Assembly (NCBI GenBank): GCA_016215085.1
Contig: JACRMD010000369.1
Span: 1 to 5,628 of the forward strand
Reading direction: 5' to 3'
DNA: 5,628 nt
DNA from: Solirubrobacterales bacterium
Lineage (GTDB): Bacteria > Actinomycetota > Thermoleophilia > Solirubrobacterales > Solirubrobacteraceae
Shown here piece after piece: positions 1 through 3,752 of the stretch. The position numbers and the translations under genes are program-made. Each line of letters starts with the position of its first letter. Positions within the stretch are counted from its first letter, which is position 1. The notes below the pieces were generated by a model, which did not search any database, was not told the origin of the DNA, and saw nothing but the letters and a program-made list of their open reading frames with translations.

Positions 1-1242
1 CAGCGCCGCCCGCGTGGCACCGACGACCTGCTCGTGGAAGGCCGGGAACCGGTCCCAGGTGATCGCGGTCTCGAACGTGTCGCTGAGCACCCCGCAGCAC
101 ATGAGCGTGTCGCGCAGGTAGGGCATGCGCAGGAACGCCTCGCGCCAGGTGGCGACGCCGGCGGCGTCGCGCGGCGGGTCCGGCTCGCCGCCGTGCTCGC
201 GGCAGATCGCCAGGCCGCGCTCGAGCAGCGCGCCGACGTCGTGGTCGGTGGACTCGAAGCCGAGCACGAGCAGGGCGCGCGTACCGTCGCCGGCGCCCGT
301 CAGGGCGGCCTCGCGCTCGTCGACCAGCCGGCAGTTGCTCGGGTGCAGACCCGACTGCGCGAGCGCCCGCACCGCCTCGGCGCCGCGCAGGAAGCCGTCG
401 AAGCGGACCGCGCGCGACGCGCGGTGCTCCGGCCGCGGCTGCACGCGCACCCACGCCTCGGTGATGACGCCGAGGATCCCCTCCGAGCCGAGCAGCAGGC
501 GGTCGGGCGACGGGCCCGCCCCGCTGCCCGGCAGGCGCCGGCTCTCCCACGTGCCGCTCGGCGTGATCGCGCGGACCGACTCCACCAGGTCGTCGACGTG
601 CGTCCACACGGTCGCGAAGTGGCCGCCCGCGCGCGTGGCGATCCAGCCGCCGAGCGTCGAGAGCTCGAACGACTGCGGGAAGAAGCGCATCGTCATCCCG
701 CGCTCGCCGAGCTGCTGCTCCAGGCGCGGGCCGGCGGCGCCCGCCTGGATGCGCGCCGCGCGCGAGACGTCGTCGACCTCGAGCACCCGGTCGAGGTGGG
801 ACAGGTCCAGCGAGACGGCGCCGAGGTACTCCTCGGGCACGCGCGGCTCGACGCCGCCGACGACGCTCGTGCCGCCGCCGTACGGGATGCAGGCCACGTC
901 CTCGGCGACGCACCACTCCAGGACGCGCTCGACGTCCTCCTCGGTGCGCGCGAAGGCCACCGCGTCGGGCGGGTGGTCGAGCCGCCCGCGGAACGCCCGG
1001 ACCGTGTCGAGGTACGAGCGGCCCTTGGCGTGGGTGATCCGGTCGCGCGGGTCGGTCGAGCCCCACTCCGGGGTCTCCACGCGCGGCTCGCGCAGCCGCA
1101 CGGACTCGACCGGCACCGGGAGCTCGACGTCGGCCGTGCCGAACCCGAGCTGGGCGACGATCGCCTCGGCGGCCGCGCGGTCGGGGAGCACCTGGGCGTC
1201 CTCGAAGCCCCAGCCCCACCAGGTCCTGGTGCGCGCGTTCAC
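1..1242 (-). CDS. FAD-linked oxidase, alkyl-DHAP synthase-like (3' end beyond window)
   Basis: The first 414 codons of a flavoprotein of the VAO/PCMH (FAD_binding_4) family are visible, running off the left edge. The N-terminus has an aromatic WWGWGFED motif (residues 8-15), as in alkyldihydroxyacetonephosphate synthase (AGPS)-like proteins. The FAD domain starts near P92. It has the pyrophosphate-binding GGGTS loop (122-126), PQSFELSTLGGWIATRAGG (189-207) and GSEGILGVIT (252-261), in the order seen in AGPS. The cap/substrate domain begins after about residue 270. The C-terminal region that carries the AGPS catalytic histidines is outside the window. The GTG start (1242-1240) overlaps the TGA of the preceding gene (GTGA), so translation is probably coupled. 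There is no strong ribosome site, only a GAGG about 13 nt upstream. AGPS swaps the acyl group of acyl-DHAP for a fatty alcohol. Many bacterial relatives are uncharacterised oxidases, so ether-lipid synthesis should not be assumed. The family call is firm; the substrate is unknown. Confidence 0.9.
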   Translation of the reverse strand, partial: MNARTRTWWGWGFEDAQVLPDRAAAEAIVAQLGFGTADVELPVPVESVRLREPRVETPEWGSTDPRDRITHAKGRSYLDTVRAFRGRLDHPPDAVAFARTEEDVERVLEWCVAEDVACIPYGGGTSVVGGVEPRVPEEYLGAVSLDLSHLDRVLEVDDVSRAARIQAGAAGPRLEQQLGERGMTMRFFPQSFELSTLGGWIATRAGGHFATVWTHVDDLVESVRAITPSGTWESRRLPGSGAGPSPDRLLLGSEGILGVITEAWVRVQPRPEHRASRAVRFDGFLRGAEAVRALAQSGLHPSNCRLVDEREAALTGAGDGTRALLVLGFESTDHDVGALLERGLAICREHGGEPDPPRDAAGVATWREAFLRMPYLRDTLMCCGVLSDTFETAITWDRFPAFHEQVVGATRAAL

Positions 1243-2384
1243 GACGCGGCCGCCTCGCTGCCCAGCAGCACCGTGGCCTGCGCGCTGAGCACGCCGCCGT
1301 TGCCGTGTCCGAGCACCACGTCGCGGCCCTCCTCGCGGATCTGGCGGACCGCCTCGACGAGCAGGAGCAACCCGTACATGCCGGGATGCGCGTAGCTCAG
1401 GCCGCCGCCGTTGGTGTTGACCGGCAGCGCGCCGCCGGGCGCGATGCGGCCGCCCGACACGAACGCGCCGCCCTCGCCCTTGGCGCAGAACCCGAGGTCC
1501 TCCAGGAAGAGGATCGGGGTGATCGTGAAGGCGTCGTAGACCTGGCAGCACTGCACGTCGGCCGGCGTCAGGCCGGCCTCGGCGAAGGCGCGCGCGCCGG
1601 AGTCGACGGCGGCGGTCGTCGTGAGGTCGGGCATCGACGAGACGTGGCGGTGCCAGTGGGCCTCGCCGGCGCCCAGCAGGACGACCGGCGGGCGGCGCAG
1701 CGTGCGCGCGCGCTCCAGCGAGGTCACGACCAGGGCGCCGCCGCCGTCGGTGACCAGGCAGCAGTCGCGCACGCCGAACGGGTCGCACACCCGCGGCGCG
1801 GCGAGCACGTCCTCGATCGTCAGGTCCTTCGTCGACCACGCCCCCGGGCGCCGCTGGGCCCACCGCCGCGCGGCGACGGCGACCTCCGCCAGCTGCTCGG
1901 GCGTCGTGCCGTACTCGTGCATGTGGCGCGAGGCCGCCAGGGCGTAGGCGGCGATCGGCAGCGGCGGCGCGTACGGCGCCTCCCACGGGTCGCGCTCCTG
2001 CACGGAGGCGCCGGCCCGGCCGACCGAGCGCTGGGTCGACCCGTAGGCGATGAGCGCGACCTCGCACAGCCCGGCCGCGATCGCCGCGCGCGCGTGGAGC
2101 AGGTGCGAGAGCGGCGAGCCGCCCCCGACCATCGTGGAGTCCGTGTAGCGCGGGCGGATGCCGAGGTCCTCGCCGAGGTTGACGCTGGCCCACGGCAGCT
2201 GGGTCGAGGAGGCGAACAGGCCGTCGACGTCGGCGGTGGTCAGGCCGGCGTCGCCGAGCGCCTTGCGCGCGGCCTCCGCCTGGACGTCGGCGGCCGAGAG
2301 GCCGGGCAGCGCCTGCCCGACCTGGGCCTCCGCCGCCCCCGCGATCGCGACGTGTGACGTGGACGAACGGCGAAGCGGTGTCAC
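1239..2384 (-). CDS. Thiolase-superfamily protein, lipid-transfer/SCP-x type, lacking catalytic cysteines
   Basis: This 381-residue protein has a thiolase fold of near-normal family length. The N-terminal half opens with HVAIAGAAEAQVG (11-23). Around the usual nucleophile it reads DSTMVGGGSPLSHLLHA (82-98), with glycine where classical thiolases have the acyl-accepting cysteine. The C-terminal half has VYDAFTITPILFLEDLGF (282-299), NTNGGGLSYAHPGMYG (323-338, keeping the HPG histidine H333) and HGNGGVLSAQ (360-369), where the second thiolase cysteine is also absent. This pattern fits the SCP-x/acetyl-CoA-acetyltransferase-like proteins that pair with DUF35 proteins. That group includes the Ltp2-type retro-aldolases of steroid side-chain degradation. 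The DUF35 gene lies immediately upstream, one base away, and the FAD oxidase overlaps downstream. GTG at 2384 is chosen because CAGGA (2394-2390) sits 5 nt upstream. The nearby ATG (2386) runs straight into TGA. Likely a carbon-carbon bond-forming or -cleaving enzyme on a CoA thioester; the reaction is inferred. Confidence 0.9.
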   Translation of the reverse strand: MTPLRRSSTSHVAIAGAAEAQVGQALPGLSAADVQAEAARKALGDAGLTTADVDGLFASSTQLPWASVNLGEDLGIRPRYTDSTMVGGGSPLSHLLHARAAIAAGLCEVALIAYGSTQRSVGRAGASVQERDPWEAPYAPPLPIAAYALAASRHMHEYGTTPEQLAEVAVAARRWAQRRPGAWSTKDLTIEDVLAAPRVCDPFGVRDCCLVTDGGGALVVTSLERARTLRRPPVVLLGAGEAHWHRHVSSMPDLTTTAAVDSGARAFAEAGLTPADVQCCQVYDAFTITPILFLEDLGFCAKGEGGAFVSGGRIAPGGALPVNTNGGGLSYAHPGMYGLLLLVEAVRQIREEGRDVVLGHGNGGVLSAQATVLLGSEAAAS

Positions 2385-2385
2385 A

Positions 2386-2748
2386 TCAATCCTGGAGTCG
2401 GAGCCGTGAGGACTGGCGCGGAGCGGTCTCCTCCTCGAAGACCGGCACCTCGTCCTCCCACGCCAGCCGCACCCGCATGCCGATCGCGACCTCCTCCGGC
2501 GCGATCCCGCGCACGCGCGACATCATCCGGAAGCCCTCGTCGAGGTCGACGAGGGCGACGTTGTAGGGCTCGCCGTCGCGCGGGCGGGCGACGGTCGTGG
2601 CGTAGACGGTGCCGAGCCCGGCGCTGACGCGCCACGCCTCGAGGCCGACCCGCGGCCGGAACACCGGCCGCCCTTCGTCGTCGACCTGGTAGGCGAGCTC
2701 GCCGCGGCGGGCGTGCTCGGCGAAGACGTCCGCCGGAGAGCGATCCAC
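2386..2748 (-). CDS. DUF35 / OB-fold acyl-CoA-associated protein without zinc-ribbon cysteines
   Basis: This 120-residue protein is the probable partner subunit of the adjacent thiolase-like enzyme. DUF35 proteins normally have an N-terminal helix, a rubredoxin-like zinc ribbon (two CxxC pairs) and a C-terminal OB fold. Here the helix (about 4-16) is followed by GELAYQ (16-21) and GRPVFRPRV (26-34), the flanks of a zinc ribbon, but the whole protein contains no cysteine, so zinc cannot bind in the usual way. The OB fold runs from GTVYATTVARP (46-56) through YNVALVDLDEGFRMMSRV (62-79) to GMRVRLAWEDEVPVFEE (90-106). The start is GTG (2748-2746), and no ATG/GTG/TTG lies in frame just upstream. 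No Shine-Dalgarno is visible: the 8 nt before the start are pyrimidine-rich. It is the first gene of the minus-strand operon. Its stop is one base from the thiolase start. Family call good; role in CoA-thioester handling is inferred from characterised DUF35-thiolase complexes. Confidence 0.85.
   Translation of the reverse strand: MDRSPADVFAEHARRGELAYQVDDEGRPVFRPRVGLEAWRVSAGLGTVYATTVARPRDGEPYNVALVDLDEGFRMMSRVRGIAPEEVAIGMRVRLAWEDEVPVFEEETAPRQSSRLRLQD
2390..2394 (-). promoter_or_regulatory. Ribosome binding site for the thiolase-like gene
   Basis: On the minus strand, CAGGA lies 5 nt before the GTG at 2384, inside the last codons of the DUF35 gene. It decides the start: the overlapping ATG at 2386 is followed directly by a stop. 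Confidence 0.5.
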
Positions 2749-2756
2749 GGGGAGGC

Positions 2757-2766
2757 AACGTACCCT
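2757..2766. promoter_or_regulatory. Divergent overlapping -10-like elements between the two operons
   Basis: The 26-bp gap between the divergent genes contains TACCCT on the plus strand (2761-2766) and TACGTT on the minus strand (2762-2757). Both fit the actinobacterial TAnnnT -10 consensus and they share the base pairs 2761-2762. Each ends exactly 8 nt before a GTG start (2775 plus, 2748 minus), which would place transcription starts at or very near the start codons. No good -35 hexamer is visible for either. The two promoters could not be bound by polymerase at once, so expression may be mutually exclusive. A GGAG near the plus-strand start argues that at least that side might instead use a leadered message. 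Confidence 0.4.
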
Positions 2767-2770
2767 GGAG
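2767..2770 (+). promoter_or_regulatory. Possible ribosome binding site for the Nudix gene
   Basis: GGAG lies 4 nt before the GTG at 2775, a little close but usable. It supports this GTG as the start, and competes with the leaderless reading of the adjacent -10-like TACCCT. Confidence 0.4.
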
Positions 2771-2774
2771 AGAC

Positions 2775-3434
2775 GTGACCACGCCGTCGCCCCCCGTCCC
2801 CGCCCTGCTCGCCCGCGGCCCCTGGGAGCCCGGCGACGTGCGCGCGACGTGGCGCGACGAGCACTTCGACGCGCCCGCGGACAAGAGCGAGGCCGCCGAC
2901 GCCGCCATCAAGGCGCTCAAGGACCGCGGCTCGCCTAGCCACGACGGCGTCGCCGCCCGGCTGGTCACGTTCGAGCAGGACGACGGCCGCCTGCACGTCG
3001 AGCTGCAGCCCCTGCGCTGGGCGCTGCGCCTCGTCGAGGGCGACGCGTCGGAGTCCGTGGCCGCCCTGTGCGTGACGCGCGACGCCGAGGGCCGCTGGCT
3101 CGCCGGCCGCCGCGCGCCGTGGCTGTCGTCGTGGGCCGGGCGCTGGGCGCTGGGCGCCGGCGGCGCGGTCGACCCGTTCGAGAACCCGATCGACACGCTG
3201 GCGCGCGAGCTGCGCGAGGAGTGGTCGGTCGAGCCCGAGCGGCTGCGCGGCGAGGCGCTGGTCCGCCTCCCCCACCGGATGATCATGTTCGTCGGGCAGG
3301 CCTGGCTGGCGCCCGGCGCGGAGGTCGTCCCCGACGACGAGCACGACGCCTACGCCTGGTGGCCGGCGGACATCGCCGACTGGCCCGGCGAGGCCGACGA
3401 CGTCCTGCGCCACATGGCGTCGCTGCTGGCATGA
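2775..3434 (+). CDS. Nudix hydrolase with N-terminal extension
   Basis: This 219-residue soluble protein contains a Nudix box at residues 130-152. G130, E136, R144-E145 and E148-E149 fit the consensus GX5EX7REUXEEXGU, so the metal-binding REUXEE core is intact. The box glycine near the end is serine (S151). Such enzymes hydrolyse a nucleoside diphosphate linked to another group; the substrate cannot be read from sequence. The fold starts near S94 (VAALCVTRDAEGRWLAGRR). The first 90 or so residues form an extension with a charged stretch (21-50) and HDGVAARLVTFEQDDGRL (56-73), resembling the leader region of some larger Nudix proteins. The C-terminus has DDEHDAYAWWPADIADWP, the acidic 'E/D-x-x-x-x-W' region typical before the last helix. 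GTG start with GGAG 4 nt upstream. The TGA overlaps the next gene's ATG (ATGA), so it is probably co-translated with the membrane protein. Family firm, substrate unknown; ADP-ribose, NADH and dNTPs are all possible. Confidence 0.88.
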   Translation: MTTPSPPVPALLARGPWEPGDVRATWRDEHFDAPADKSEAADAAIKALKDRGSPSHDGVAARLVTFEQDDGRLHVELQPLRWALRLVEGDASESVAALCVTRDAEGRWLAGRRAPWLSSWAGRWALGAGGAVDPFENPIDTLARELREEWSVEPERLRGEALVRLPHRMIMFVGQAWLAPGAEVVPDDEHDAYAWWPADIADWPGEADDVLRHMASLLA

Positions 3435-3718
3435 GCTTCCACGCGCTGAAGCTCTGCTCGTTCACGCACTCCGCCGTCTACGCCGCCCTGCTGACGGTCT
3501 GGCTGATCCCCGGCCTGCACCCGCTCGAGTTCGTCTTCGGGCTGACCCACGGGCTCGGCTGGATCGCCATGTGCCTGCTCTGCATCGACGCGCTCCGCCG
3601 GCGCGTGATCTCGATGCGGCTGGCCGTCGCCGTGGCGGTCATCGGAGCCGTCGGGCCGTTCGTCGGCTCGTACGAGTTCGTGCGCGAAGAGCAGCGCCTT
3701 CAGGCAAACACTGCCTAA
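3431..3718 (+). CDS. Small three-helix integral membrane protein, DUF3817-like
   Basis: This 95-residue protein has three predicted transmembrane helices at about residues 12-27, 34-52 and 62-80. A basic LRRR (55-58) lies after helix 2 and a charged tail EFVREEQRL (82-90) follows helix 3. A histidine in the first segment (H13), a glycine-histidine-glycine region before helix 2 (G37-L-T-H40-G41) and the GPF motif in helix 3 (75-77) match the short DUF3817 / 'integral membrane domain' family of actinobacteria and firmicutes, which is about this length. Its function is not established. The ATG overlaps the Nudix stop by 4 bp, so translation is probably coupled and no separate ribosome site is needed. 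A membrane role near the Nudix enzyme is possible but not shown. The reading frame stays open upstream within the Nudix gene, but the ATG at 3431 fits the family N-terminus. Confidence 0.8.
   Translation: MSFHALKLCSFTHSAVYAALLTVWLIPGLHPLEFVFGLTHGLGWIAMCLLCIDALRRRVISMRLAVAVAVIGAVGPFVGSYEFVREEQRLQANTA
3702..3716 (+). other. Small inverted repeat at the end of the DUF3817-like gene
   Basis: AGGCA (3702-3706) and TGCCT (3712-3716) are perfect 5-bp complementary arms around a 5-nt AACAC loop, ending at the stop codon. There is no T tract, and five pairs are weak for a terminator, so read-through into the next gene is likely. It is better regarded as a possible minor hairpin than as a terminator. 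Confidence 0.25.
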
Positions 3719-3731
3719 CACAGGGTCGCGC

Positions 3732-3752
3732 TATCGTCCGACGCGTCGCTTC
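3732..3752 (+). promoter_or_regulatory. Possible short-leader promoter and palindrome before the 2-oxoglutarate dehydrogenase gene
   Basis: In the 34-bp gap, TATCGT (3732-3737) fits a TAnnnT -10, placing a transcription start about 9 nt before the ATG. No clear -35 is seen. A perfect 10-bp palindrome, CGACGCGTCG (3739-3748), ends 4 nt before the start codon, where a Shine-Dalgarno would be expected. No purine-rich ribosome site is present. It could be an operator or a small hairpin. In DNA this GC-rich, a chance palindrome cannot be excluded. Confidence 0.3.

Noticed and set aside
34..2357. Long plus-strand open frames opposite the FAD oxidase and thiolase-like genes
   Set aside because: They are Arg/Ala/Gly-rich shadow translations without motifs. 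The minus strand gives coherent FAD-oxidase and thiolase-fold proteins.
2381..3413. Minus-strand open frames across the Nudix gene and the divergent junction
   Set aside because: They are Arg/Pro/Ser-rich shadows that contradict the clear Nudix box on the plus strand and the DUF35 gene in another frame.
3702..3716. Intrinsic terminator between the membrane protein and the dehydrogenase gene
   Set aside because: The hairpin has only five pairs and no T tract follows, so it does not meet the usual criteria.
3068..3718. A longer form of the membrane protein starting inside the Nudix gene
   Set aside because: The extra N-terminal residues are an Arg-rich shadow of the Nudix coding sequence. The ATG at 3431 with the ATGA overlap matches the short family length.
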